DNA from: Streptomyces alboflavus | GTDB taxonomy: Bacteria; Actinomycetota; Actinomycetes; Streptomycetales; Streptomycetaceae | Assembly: GCF_000716675.1 (NCBI RefSeq) | Contig: NZ_JNXT01000014.1 | Location: 1 to 64,000 of the forward strand | DNA: 64,000 nucleotides | Direction: 5' to 3' | Notes under the pieces: model-generated | What the model was told of the DNA's origin: nothing | Database searches by the model: none | What the model saw: the letters and a program-made list of their open reading frames with translations, nothing else | Made by a program: the position numbers and the translations under genes | Shown: positions 52,166-60,078 of the stretch, in pieces | How the letters are laid out: every line of letters starts with the position of its first letter | Numbering within the stretch: position 1 is the first letter of the stretch

Positions 52166-52956
52166 CCGAGCCGACAGACCCCCTGCAGATCGACACCTCC
52201 GTCGCGCACAGCGCCCGGGTCTGGAACTACTGGCTGGGCGGCAAGGACTGGTTCCCCGCCGACCAGGCCGCGGGTGACGCCTACCGCGACAAGTACCCGA
52301 TGATCGAGCCGATGGCCCGGGAGTCCCGCGGCTTCCTCATACGCAGCGTCAACTGGCTCGCCCGGGAGGCGGGCATCAGGCAGTTCCTGGACGTCGGCGC
52401 CGGGCTGCCCACGGCCAACAACACCCATGAGGTCGCCCAGCGCATCGCGCCCGACTGCCGGGTGGTGTACGTCGACCACGACCCGCTCGTCCTGCTGCAC
52501 GTCCACGCGATGCGCAAGAGCACGCCCGAGGGCGCGATGGACTACGTACTCGCGGACATGCGCGACACCGACGCCGTCCTGGAGGGCGCCGCCAAGACCC
52601 TGGACATGACCCGGCCCATCGCCTTAGTGATCAATGACGTGCTCGGCCACATCGTGGACTGGGACGAGACGCTGTCGCTGGTACGCCGGCTCATCGCCCG
52701 GCTCCCCTCGGGCAGCTATGTGTCGCTGAGCCACTCCACCGCCGCCGACGAGCGGCACCGGGAGGTCCAGGAGGAGTACAACAACTCCGGCGCGATCCCC
52801 TACATCTTCCGGGAGCCGGAGCAGACGGTCGCCTTCTTCGACGGCCTCGAGCTCGTCGAGCCCGGCTACGTGTCCTGGCCCAACTGGCGGCCCGACGCCA
52901 CCACCGGCCGGCTCACCGAGCGGGCCGGGTGGGGCGGGGTCGCCCGGGTCTCATGA
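52162..52956 (+). CDS. DUF574 SAM-dependent methyltransferase, copy 3
   Basis: 264 residues. Signature IDTSVAHSARVWNYWLGGKD then WFPADQAAGDAYRDKYP; motif I is FLDVGAGLPTANNTH. It is coupled at both ends: four-base overlap with the XRE gene upstream and with the PucR-like gene downstream. Codon 155 is TTA, the second in this operon. Coupling to a DNA-binding regulator suggests that the methylation reaction or its product feeds back on the regulator; this is inference. Confidence 0.92.
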   Translation: MTEPTDPLQIDTSVAHSARVWNYWLGGKDWFPADQAAGDAYRDKYPMIEPMARESRGFLIRSVNWLAREAGIRQFLDVGAGLPTANNTHEVAQRIAPDCRVVYVDHDPLVLLHVHAMRKSTPEGAMDYVLADMRDTDAVLEGAAKTLDMTRPIALVINDVLGHIVDWDETLSLVRRLIARLPSGSYVSLSHSTAADERHREVQEEYNNSGAIPYIFREPEQTVAFFDGLELVEPGYVSWPNWRPDATTGRLTERAGWGGVARVS

Positions 52957-54479
52957 CGACCGGTGGCACGGGCCGCCCGCAGCACCTCGCGGCGCCCGCA
53001 CCCACTCCCGCCGCGCCGGACCCGGCGGGCCAGTGGGTGCAGCGGCTCACGCGGGCGGCGGCACGCTCCGGCGCCGTCCTGATCGCCGAGACCGCCGCGC
53101 TCGCCGACGGCTGGGCCGCCCTCGTGGACCCCTCGGTCGGCGCCGTCCACAGCACCCCCCGTACCGCGGGCCCCGACGGCGAGCGCGCCGCCGCCCACCC
53201 GCAGACCCATCCGCACCTCACCGTCCGGCACGTGGGCGACGCCTCCGGTTCCGTCCTGGTCGTCGGCCCCGGGCGGGCACCCCACGCCCACGTCGCCCTG
53301 ATCGCCCAGGCCACCGCCGACCTGCTGCGGGTACGGGCCCGGCGGGCGGACGACGTGCGCGGCACCGAGCAGCGGCTGCACGCCGCCGTCCTCAACCTGC
53401 TGCTGCACGGCCAGCACGCCCTGGCGGCCTCCGTCCTGGGCGACGGCGGCGCGACGCACGCGACCGTGTACCGCCTCACCGGGCGCACCGTGCACGCCGC
53501 CTACCAGTCCCTGTGGCGGGCGGCCCAGCCCGGCGCGTTCCTCGGCGGCCCCCGGATGCTGGTCTGCGTGGACGGGACGGAGCTGGTGGCCGTCGCCCGC
53601 CACGGCGCGCACGGCGACCACACGTCGGCGCGCACCCTCGTCGCGCGCATCGCCGAACGGCACCAACTGACGGGGGGCGCGGCGGAACCCGCGCCGCTGG
53701 ACATGTTCGCCACCGCCTGGTCGGAGGCCGGCGCCGCCCGGCACAGCGCCACCGCGGGCCGTCTCGCCGCCGCGAGCGGGCTCGGCGCGGAGGGGCTGCT
53801 CCGGGTCGTGCCGGGCGACCGCCTCGGCGCCTGGTCGGCGGCCGTGCTGCGGCCCCTGGACCGGGAGCAGCGCCGGACCCTGGAGGCCTGGCTGCGGTCG
53901 GGCTCGGCGCAGACGGCCGCGCCCGCGCTCGACGTGTCCGAGGGGACGGTACGCGCGCGGCTGCGGACGGCGGGGAGCCTCCTGGCCGTCGATCTCGACC
54001 ACCCCACCGTGCAGGCGCAGTTGCTGCTCGCGCTGCGCGCCCCGGCCGCTCCCCTGCCCGGGCAGGCCACCGCCGCCCCGACGGCCGCTCCGGTGCTTCC
54101 GGTCCCGCCGGTGCGGGCGACCGCGCCGACCCGGCTGCGCACCGACCCGGCGCTGCCCGCCGGCCTGCTCGGCCCGCAGGACGCGGCCCGCTGGGCGTCC
54201 GGCCTTCTCGAACCGCTGGACACCCGCTTCCGCATCACGCTCCGGTGCTGGCTACGGCACCGGGGCCGCACCGCGCCCGCGGCCGCCGAGCTGGGGCTGC
54301 ACCGGTCCACCCTCACGGCCTGGCTGACCGAGTGCGGCAAACTCCTGGACCTGGAGCTGTCGTCGGCGACGACCAGGAGCGAACTGCACCTGGCCGCCGA
54401 GACGATCGCCACCCCCGCCGACACACCGGCGGCGCTGCCGCGCCGCGGGGGCAGGACCTATCGAGGGGCACGGCAGTAG
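52953..54479 (+). CDS. PucR-like regulator with two HTH motifs, operon copy
   Basis: 508 residues, overlapping the DUF574 gene by four bases. It lacks the PucR N-terminal domain of the divergent relative and starts with a GAF-like region (SGAVLIAETAALADGWAALV). One HTH segment, ALDVSEGTVRARLRTAGSLL, is near residue 325 and another, AELGLHRSTLTAWLTECGKL, near residue 450, each followed by the same kind of helix. The region between is a Pro/Ala-rich linker. Its double-HTH layout matches the gene at 49138, so they may be paralogues controlling the same promoters. Confidence 0.78.
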   Translation: MTTGGTGRPQHLAAPAPTPAAPDPAGQWVQRLTRAAARSGAVLIAETAALADGWAALVDPSVGAVHSTPRTAGPDGERAAAHPQTHPHLTVRHVGDASGSVLVVGPGRAPHAHVALIAQATADLLRVRARRADDVRGTEQRLHAAVLNLLLHGQHALAASVLGDGGATHATVYRLTGRTVHAAYQSLWRAAQPGAFLGGPRMLVCVDGTELVAVARHGAHGDHTSARTLVARIAERHQLTGGAAEPAPLDMFATAWSEAGAARHSATAGRLAAASGLGAEGLLRVVPGDRLGAWSAAVLRPLDREQRRTLEAWLRSGSAQTAAPALDVSEGTVRARLRTAGSLLAVDLDHPTVQAQLLLALRAPAAPLPGQATAAPTAAPVLPVPPVRATAPTRLRTDPALPAGLLGPQDAARWASGLLEPLDTRFRITLRCWLRHRGRTAPAAAELGLHRSTLTAWLTECGKLLDLELSSATTRSELHLAAETIATPADTPAALPRRGGRTYRGARQ

Positions 54480-54519
54480 GCCCGCCGCCGTACCCCGCCG
54501 CACCCCTCACATGGCCGCG

Positions 54520-55398
54520 CTAGGCCCCGGCGGCGGCCAGGGGCGCGGCGAGTTCGCCCAGGACCCGGGCCGCGGGGGCCGGGTCGGTCAGCCACTTCAG
54601 GTGGCTGCCCTCGAGGTCGCGGACGTCGTACGGGTTGTCCGGGGTCAGCGCGTCGCCCTCGCGGATCAGCCGGTCCTGGAGGGCGAGCGGCAGGCTCGTG
54701 TCGTCCGTGAGCCGCACGTAGGTCTTCGGGATCCGGCCCCAGGTCTCGGCCTGCGCCCGGTCGGCGGACGTGCCGACGTCCAGGTTCTCGTCTGGCTGGA
54801 AGGTGTTCAGGAAGGTCAGGAACTCCTCGTCGGTGCCGTCGGCGAGGAAGGCCGCCTTGAACGCCGCCAGGGCGTCCGGGTCCGCGGTGCGGAAGTTGAC
54901 ACGGAGCAGGCCGAGTTCGGCCGGGTTCCCGGCCATCGCCAGGGCCATCGACGCGGCGTCGACCGAGGCCATCTCCGGCTCGGCGTAGTAGTCGCCGACG
55001 TCGAGGAGGACCGGGCACCAGGCGGAGACGTAGACGATGCGGTCGATGAGGTCCGGTCGCGCGTTGGCCGCAGCGGTCGCCGTGATGCCGCCACGGCTGT
55101 GCGAGACGAGTATGACGGGGCCGTTCCGCTTGGCCCGCTCCAGGATCCCGATCAGGTGCGCGACGTTGTCGGCGAGCGTGACGCCCTTGATCCCGCCGGG
55201 CGCGGTGGCGAGCCCCGCGGGGTCCTGCGGCGCCTGATAGGCGCGGGTGTAGGTGGCGGCGAAGCCGTGGCCGGGCAGGTCGACGGCGACCGAACGGTGG
55301 CCGAGGAGGCCGAGTTCGGCCTGGAGCGGCGCGAAGGAGAAGGAGTTCGCGAAGGCTCCGTGCACCAATACGAAGGTCGGCTGCATCTGTGTGCTCAC
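54520..55398 (-). CDS. Alpha/beta-fold hydrolase
   Basis: 292 residues. The strand-turn FVLVHGAFANSF gives the oxyanion-hole His-Gly, the nucleophile elbow is SHSRGG with Ser in the middle, and a GSHLKWL segment near the C-terminus supplies the catalytic His. The protein fits small-molecule esterases or epoxide/lactone hydrolases of the salicylate-esterase-like group. The start is GTG; an ATG four codons later is also possible. A TetR gene diverges from it and palindromes lie between, so it is probably controlled by that repressor. Confidence 0.88.
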   Translation of the reverse strand: MSTQMQPTFVLVHGAFANSFSFAPLQAELGLLGHRSVAVDLPGHGFAATYTRAYQAPQDPAGLATAPGGIKGVTLADNVAHLIGILERAKRNGPVILVSHSRGGITATAAANARPDLIDRIVYVSAWCPVLLDVGDYYAEPEMASVDAASMALAMAGNPAELGLLRVNFRTADPDALAAFKAAFLADGTDEEFLTFLNTFQPDENLDVGTSADRAQAETWGRIPKTYVRLTDDTSLPLALQDRLIREGDALTPDNPYDVRDLEGSHLKWLTDPAPAARVLGELAAPLAAAGA

Positions 55399-55437
55399 TT
55401 TCTGGCCCCCAGGGCGTCAGCGGCACGCTCGACGCCG

Positions 55438-55452
55438 GGAAAACTGGTTTCC
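55438..55452. promoter_or_regulatory. Palindrome near the hydrolase promoter
   Basis: GGAAAACTGGTTTCC is a near-palindrome with six of seven arm bases matched, 40 bases before the hydrolase start. It lies in the shared control region with the TetR gene. Confidence 0.4.
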
Positions 55453-55533
55453 GGTTTCCGTTGGCGCACCCTACCTGCGTGTTTCCACGAGGATCACCCC
55501 TCCGCTGACCAGCGGCCCCCCCGCCCGAAGAAA

Positions 55534-55553
55534 CATACACACGTGCATGTATG
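55534..55553. promoter_or_regulatory. TetR-type operator candidate
   Basis: CATACA and TGTATG, six-base perfect arms with an 8-base spacer, span 20 bases in the gap between TetR and the divergent hydrolase. The AT-rich arms stand out against the GC-rich context; the length is usual for a TetR dimer site. Confidence 0.55.
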
Positions 55554-55632
55554 GTGACGTCCGGAGGAAGGGCAACCGGCTCCCACGCAGCGGGAGTTCG
55601 GCCTTTCGCCCGACGAACCGAGCGGAGCAGCC

Positions 55633-56295
55633 ATGCGGACCCCGGACGCACGAGACGAGGCACGGCGCCCGTCGGCCGCCCCGGACGGCGCCGCCCGCCC
55701 GCGCCCCACCCAGGCCGACCGCAGCGCGCGCTCACGCACCGCGCTCCTGGAGTCGGCCGCACGGGGCCTGTCGCGCCACGGCTACGGCCATCTCAAGCTG
55801 GAGCAGGTGGCCCGCGAGGCCGGGTACACGCGCGGCGCGCTCTACCACCAGTTCAAGGACAAGCAGGATCTGGCCCTTGCCGTGTGCGCGTGGTTCCGCG
55901 AGACGTACTGGCACGAGGTGGCGCGCTTCGTCGAGCAGGAGCCGGACCCCGTGGTGGCGCTGCTCACCCTCGCCCGCGGTCACGCCGTCTTCTGCCGGCG
56001 GGACGTGGCGCGCGTGCCGATCGCGCTGCGCCTGGAGTTCAGCGGCCGGGACCATCCCGTCGGGCGCGAGGTCGAGCGGAACTACGACACGCTCCTCGGC
56101 CGCGTCACCGGTCTCGTCGACGCCGGGCGCGCGGCGGGCGCGATTCCGTCCGGCCGACCCACCGGGGCCCTCGCGCTCGCCTACGTCGGCGCGCTCGAGG
56201 GCACCGTGATCGCACTGGCAGGACAGGCCCCGGACGACGAACTCTTCGCGGCCCGGGCCGTCGCGGGCGTACTCGGCATCGCTCCCCCGCCCTAG
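55633..56295 (+). CDS. TetR-family transcriptional regulator
   Basis: 220 residues with a disordered basic first 30. The HTH is LESAARGLSRHGYGHLKLEQ then VAREAGYTRGALYHQFKDKQ, with the family Tyr-His-Phe. The C-terminal helical domain would bind the effector. GGAG precedes the ATG by 5 bases. It diverges from the hydrolase with a 20-bp palindrome between, so it most likely represses the hydrolase and itself. The DUF2867 gene follows in the same direction. Confidence 0.92.
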   Translation: MRTPDARDEARRPSAAPDGAARPRPTQADRSARSRTALLESAARGLSRHGYGHLKLEQVAREAGYTRGALYHQFKDKQDLALAVCAWFRETYWHEVARFVEQEPDPVVALLTLARGHAVFCRRDVARVPIALRLEFSGRDHPVGREVERNYDTLLGRVTGLVDAGRAAGAIPSGRPTGALALAYVGALEGTVIALAGQAPDDELFAARAVAGVLGIAPPP

Positions 56296-56369
56296 GCGGA
56301 CCGCGCGCCCCAACCGGACACACTCTCTCGCCGTCGTCCGACGGCACCGAGCAGACGGAGGTTCCACCC

Positions 56370-56972
56370 ATGAAGCTCCCCGACACCGCGCACACATCAC
56401 AGCCCTGGCGGATCCACGAGATCACGCCCGACTTCCGCCTCTACGACGTGTGGGCCCTGCCGACCCCGGGAGGTCCCGACGACTTCCCGCACCTGGTGCG
56501 GCAGACCACCGGCGGTGACACGTCCGACAACCCGTCCCGGGTCGCCCGCGCGCTCTTCGCGATCCGCTGGAAGCTCGGCAAGCTGTTCGGCTGGGACAAG
56601 CCCGACGCCGACGTCGGCTCCCGGGTGGCCACGCTGCGGGACCGGCTGCCGGACGATCTGCGCGACGGGCCCGCCGGGCCGGAGTTCGACCGGCTGCCCT
56701 TCCGGTCCGTCTTCCTGACGGACAACGAGTGGGCCTCGGAGATGAGCAACCGGACCATGCACGGAGTGATGCACCTGACCTGGGTCCCGGACGGCAAGGG
56801 CGGCCACCGCGGCCAGATGGCCGTGCTCGTCAAGCCCAACGGCCTGTTCGGGAAGGCCTACATGGCCGCCATCGCGCCGTTCCGGCACCTGCTCGTCTAC
56901 CCGCCCCTGATGCGGGGCATCGCCGCCGAGTGGCGTGCCGATCCGCCCCGCGGCGCCAATCCCACCGCCTAG
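56370..56972 (+). CDS. DUF2867 family protein
   Basis: 200 residues. The segments SQPWRIHEITPDFRLYDVWA and LRDRLPDDLRDGP followed by HGVMHLTWVPDGKGGHRGQM match the DUF2867 group, usually found alone or joined to an NAD-binding domain. It has no signal peptide. GGAGG is upstream of the ATG, and a 14-bp hairpin follows the stop. It sits 75 bases behind TetR, so the two may share a transcript and the repressor may control it. No activity is known. Confidence 0.72.
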   Translation: MKLPDTAHTSQPWRIHEITPDFRLYDVWALPTPGGPDDFPHLVRQTTGGDTSDNPSRVARALFAIRWKLGKLFGWDKPDADVGSRVATLRDRLPDDLRDGPAGPEFDRLPFRSVFLTDNEWASEMSNRTMHGVMHLTWVPDGKGGHRGQMAVLVKPNGLFGKAYMAAIAPFRHLLVYPPLMRGIAAEWRADPPRGANPTA

Positions 56973-56985
56973 GACCTGACCGGCG

Positions 56986-57024
56986 GGCCGTCCGACTCGG
57001 CCACTGACGGCGAGTCGGACGGCC
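56986..57024 (+). terminator. 14-bp hairpin after the DUF2867 gene
   Basis: Stem 56986-56999 pairs with 57011-57024, loop of 11 bases, 14 bases after the stop codon. Confidence 0.78.
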
Positions 57025-57134
57025 GCTGGCCGGTACACACCTCACTGGTTGACATGCCCACGCCTATCTTGGTGGGTCGGAGCGGTCGTACCCCCCAGCA
57101 GTCCGCTCCGAGCCGAACCCCCACGGAGGCAACC

Positions 57135-58307
57135 GTGTTAAGACGCATCATCGTGGCCGCCGCACTGGTGGCTACGACTCTCCTGGTCCCCGTCGCCCCC
57201 ACCGCGGCGGGCGACGCCTCGCCACCCCGTGCCGAGGCCGCTCCGATCCCCACCGTCGGCGAGGAGAAGGCGGTGGATCTCGTACTCGGGTCGTCCGGGA
57301 ACCCCGCCCGGCAGCAGATCCGGCACCCCGGAGCGGCCTACGTCAAGGTGCACTTCGCCCGCCTCGACCTCGCCCCCGGCGACTACGTGACCGTGGCCGA
57401 CCCGGACCGACGCGAGGTGCACACCTACCACGGCGACCCGACGCGCGGGTCCGCCGCGCGCGACGACGCCGGATTCACCCGGCATGGCCGCACCGGCTTC
57501 GCCGCGATGTCGGTCGACGGCGACACCGCCGTGGTCACCCTGCACACCCGCGGCAAGCGGGGCTCGACGGCCGCGATCGACGGCTACTGGCGCGGCTACA
57601 GCGAGACGGAGATCACCGCCAGGAACCCGCGCAGCGTGTGCGGCGCCGACGGCCGCAGGGACGCGGTCTGCTACCGCACCAGCCATCCCGCGCAGTACGC
57701 CGCGTCGCGCGGCGTGGCCCGCATGCTGAAGAACGGCGGCGGCTGGTGCACGGCCTGGCGCGTGGGCCGGGGCAACCACATGATGACCAACAACCACTGC
57801 GTCAAGAACCAGGCCGAACTCGACACCATGGAGGTGCAGTTCGACTACGACTGCGCCACCTGCGGCGGCAACAACCCGCGTCCCGGAACCAAGGTCGGCG
57901 CGAACGCCCTGCTCCGCACCTCGCCCGCGCTCGACTTCTCCCTGTTCAGCGTGGACAACTTCGACCAGATCACCCAGTTCGGCACCCTGTTCCTCGAGAC
58001 CCGCGCGCCGATCGCGGGCGAACGGGCCTACATCGCCGGGCATGGCGACACCAAACCGAAGCGCATCTCCCTGTTCGAGGAGAACGACGGCGGCGCCTAC
58101 TGCGGGATACGCGCCCCCCAGCTCGGCACCGAGGACGTCGGGTACAACTGCGACACCTCCGGCGGCAACTCCGGCTCCCCGGTCCTCGCCAACTCCTCGC
58201 ACAAGGTGATCGCCCTGCACTGGGGCGGCTCCTGCCCCAACAACGTGGGCACACGCATGGACAAGATCTATCCGCAGATCCAGGACCTGGTGGACAACCG
58301 CCCCTAG
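57135..58307 (+). CDS. Secreted trypsin-like serine protease
   Basis: 390 residues from a GTG with GGAGG 6-7 bases upstream. A signal peptide (RRIIVAAALVATTLLVPVAP) ends near TAAGDA. The catalytic triad can be read as His221 in TNNHCV, Asp267 in ALDFSLF and Ser346 in SGGNSGSPV, the order of the S1 family, related to glutamyl endopeptidases. The region from 30 to 180 is a beta-rich N-terminal part with possible prodomain or binding function. Codon 2 is TTA, so translation needs the bldA tRNA and secretion should be tied to aerial growth. A terminator hairpin follows. Confidence 0.9.
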   Translation: MLRRIIVAAALVATTLLVPVAPTAAGDASPPRAEAAPIPTVGEEKAVDLVLGSSGNPARQQIRHPGAAYVKVHFARLDLAPGDYVTVADPDRREVHTYHGDPTRGSAARDDAGFTRHGRTGFAAMSVDGDTAVVTLHTRGKRGSTAAIDGYWRGYSETEITARNPRSVCGADGRRDAVCYRTSHPAQYAASRGVARMLKNGGGWCTAWRVGRGNHMMTNNHCVKNQAELDTMEVQFDYDCATCGGNNPRPGTKVGANALLRTSPALDFSLFSVDNFDQITQFGTLFLETRAPIAGERAYIAGHGDTKPKRISLFEENDGGAYCGIRAPQLGTEDVGYNCDTSGGNSGSPVLANSSHKVIALHWGGSCPNNVGTRMDKIYPQIQDLVDNRP

Positions 58308-58314
58308 CCGACTC

Positions 58315-58344
58315 TGCCGGACCGTGGCACTCCACGGTCCGGCA
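58315..58344 (+). terminator. 13-bp hairpin after the serine protease gene
   Basis: Stem 58315-58327 pairs perfectly with 58332-58344, loop CACT, 8 bases after the stop codon. Confidence 0.8.
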
Positions 58345-58482
58345 ACAGGGCGGAACAAGCCGGTGTCCGGATTCTTCGGCTTGAGGGCGAGCACGGTCTC
58401 AGGGGTTACTTGCGTCAAGAGACACGGGCGCGACTCGCCCCGCGGCAACGGGTTCCACCCCACCGTCCAAAGGAAGACCGGC

Positions 58483-60078
58483 GTGACTGATGCTGACGCT
58501 GAGGATGTGTCCGACGTCCGTACGGAGTGCGGGACGGTCCGCGGGTGCCGGGAAGGCGGGGTGACGGTCTTCCGGGGGATCCCGTACGCGCGGCCGCCGG
58601 TCGGACCGCTGCGGCTCGCGGCGCCGGTGCCCGCCCTGCCGTGGGAGGGCACGCGGCACGCCGACGCCTTCGGCGAGTCCCCGCCGCAGTCCCGTGCCTT
58701 CGGCCCCTTGGGCGGGCCCGAGGACGACGCGGGGGCCGGGGACTGGCTGACGGTGAACGTCTGGACGCCCGACCCAGGCGCGGCGCGGCTGCCCGTGCTC
58801 GTGTGGATCTACGGCGGGGTCTATCTGTTCGGCACCAGCGCGGGACCGACCTACGACGGCACGGCGCTGGCCCGGCGCGACACGGTGGTCGTCACCTTCA
58901 ACCACCGCGTGGGCGCGGAAGGGTACGGGCACTTCGAGGGTGCGGTGCCCAACCGCGCCCTGCTCGACCAGATGGCCGCGCTCCAGTGGGTGCGGGACAA
59001 CATCGCGGCCTTCGGAGGCGACCCGGACCGCGTGACGGTCTTCGGGGAGTCCGCGGGCGCGGGTGCGATCGCCGCGCTCCTCGCCATGCCCCGCGCGGCC
59101 GGGCTCTTCCACCGGGCGGTGGCGCAGAGCGTGCCGGGGCCCTTCTGCAGCACGGCGCTGGCCGCGGACATCGGGACCGCCGTCGCGGCCGAGCTGGGAT
59201 CGGCTCCCACCGCGGCCGAGGTGGCGGCGTCGACCCCCGAGGCACTGCGGGACGCGGCCGACGCCGTACTGCACAAGATCGCCCAGCACGAGCCGCGGTG
59301 GGGGCGGGCCGCCCGCGCACGGATGCCGTTCGCGCCCGTGGTCGACGGCGAGGTGCTGCCGCGCTCGCCCTGGGAGGCGCTCCGGGCGGGCGCGAGCGCC
59401 GGGGTGACGCTGCTGGCCGGTCATACCCGGCACGAGACACGGCTGTTCACCGCGCTGTCGGGTCAACTCGGCCTGGTGACACCGGAGGAGGCCGCGGACA
59501 CCGTGGCGTGGTTCGCCCCCGGGGACGCCGGCCGGCGCGCCTACCTCGCGGCGCCGGCGGCGGCCGACCCGACCACGCTGCGGGACCTGGTGACGTCGGA
59601 CTGGCTGTTCCGGATGCCCAGCCTCCATCTGGCCGAGGCGCACGCCGAGGGCGGCGGCACCGCGTACGCCTACGAACTCGCCTGGGAGGCGACCGGCATG
59701 GGAGGTGCACTCGGCGCCTGCCACGCGCTCGACGTGCCGCTCGTCTTCGGCACGCTGCGCGACGGGATCGGGACACTGCTCCTGGGCGAGGAACCGTCGG
59801 GGGAGGCCGTCGCGCTCTCGGACCGGATGGGGGCCGCGTGGACGGCGTTCGCCGCGACCGGCGACCCGGGCTGGGCGCCGTACCGGACGCGGGAGCGGCT
59901 GACCCGCGTCTTCGACACGGAACCGCACACGGCCCCCTACCCGGCGGAGGAGTCCCGTCTGATCTGGGCGGAGCACGTGTTCGCCACGCTCGATGTGGCC
60001 CCGGCGGCGGACTGGCGGCGGGTCAGGGCGCGTCCTTGGGCGAGGCCTCGGCCTGCCGCACCCGGGGCAGGCCCTTGA
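58483..60078 (+). CDS. Type B carboxylesterase
   Basis: 531 residues. The opening VRTECGTVRGCREGGVTVFR then GIPYARPPVGPLR, the oxyanion loop WIYGGVYLFG, and the nucleophile GESAGA (Ser190) are family hallmarks; the catalytic His lies in an ACHALDVPLVFG segment. These enzymes cut carboxylic esters such as drugs or p-nitrobenzyl esters. GTG at 58483 is preceded by AGGAAG. There is no signal peptide. The last 56 bases overlap the converging MASE1 gene. Confidence 0.9.
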   Translation: MTDADAEDVSDVRTECGTVRGCREGGVTVFRGIPYARPPVGPLRLAAPVPALPWEGTRHADAFGESPPQSRAFGPLGGPEDDAGAGDWLTVNVWTPDPGAARLPVLVWIYGGVYLFGTSAGPTYDGTALARRDTVVVTFNHRVGAEGYGHFEGAVPNRALLDQMAALQWVRDNIAAFGGDPDRVTVFGESAGAGAIAALLAMPRAAGLFHRAVAQSVPGPFCSTALAADIGTAVAAELGSAPTAAEVAASTPEALRDAADAVLHKIAQHEPRWGRAARARMPFAPVVDGEVLPRSPWEALRAGASAGVTLLAGHTRHETRLFTALSGQLGLVTPEEAADTVAWFAPGDAGRRAYLAAPAAADPTTLRDLVTSDWLFRMPSLHLAEAHAEGGGTAYAYELAWEATGMGGALGACHALDVPLVFGTLRDGIGTLLLGEEPSGEAVALSDRMGAAWTAFAATGDPGWAPYRTRERLTRVFDTEPHTAPYPAEESRLIWAEHVFATLDVAPAADWRRVRARPWARPRPAAPGAGP

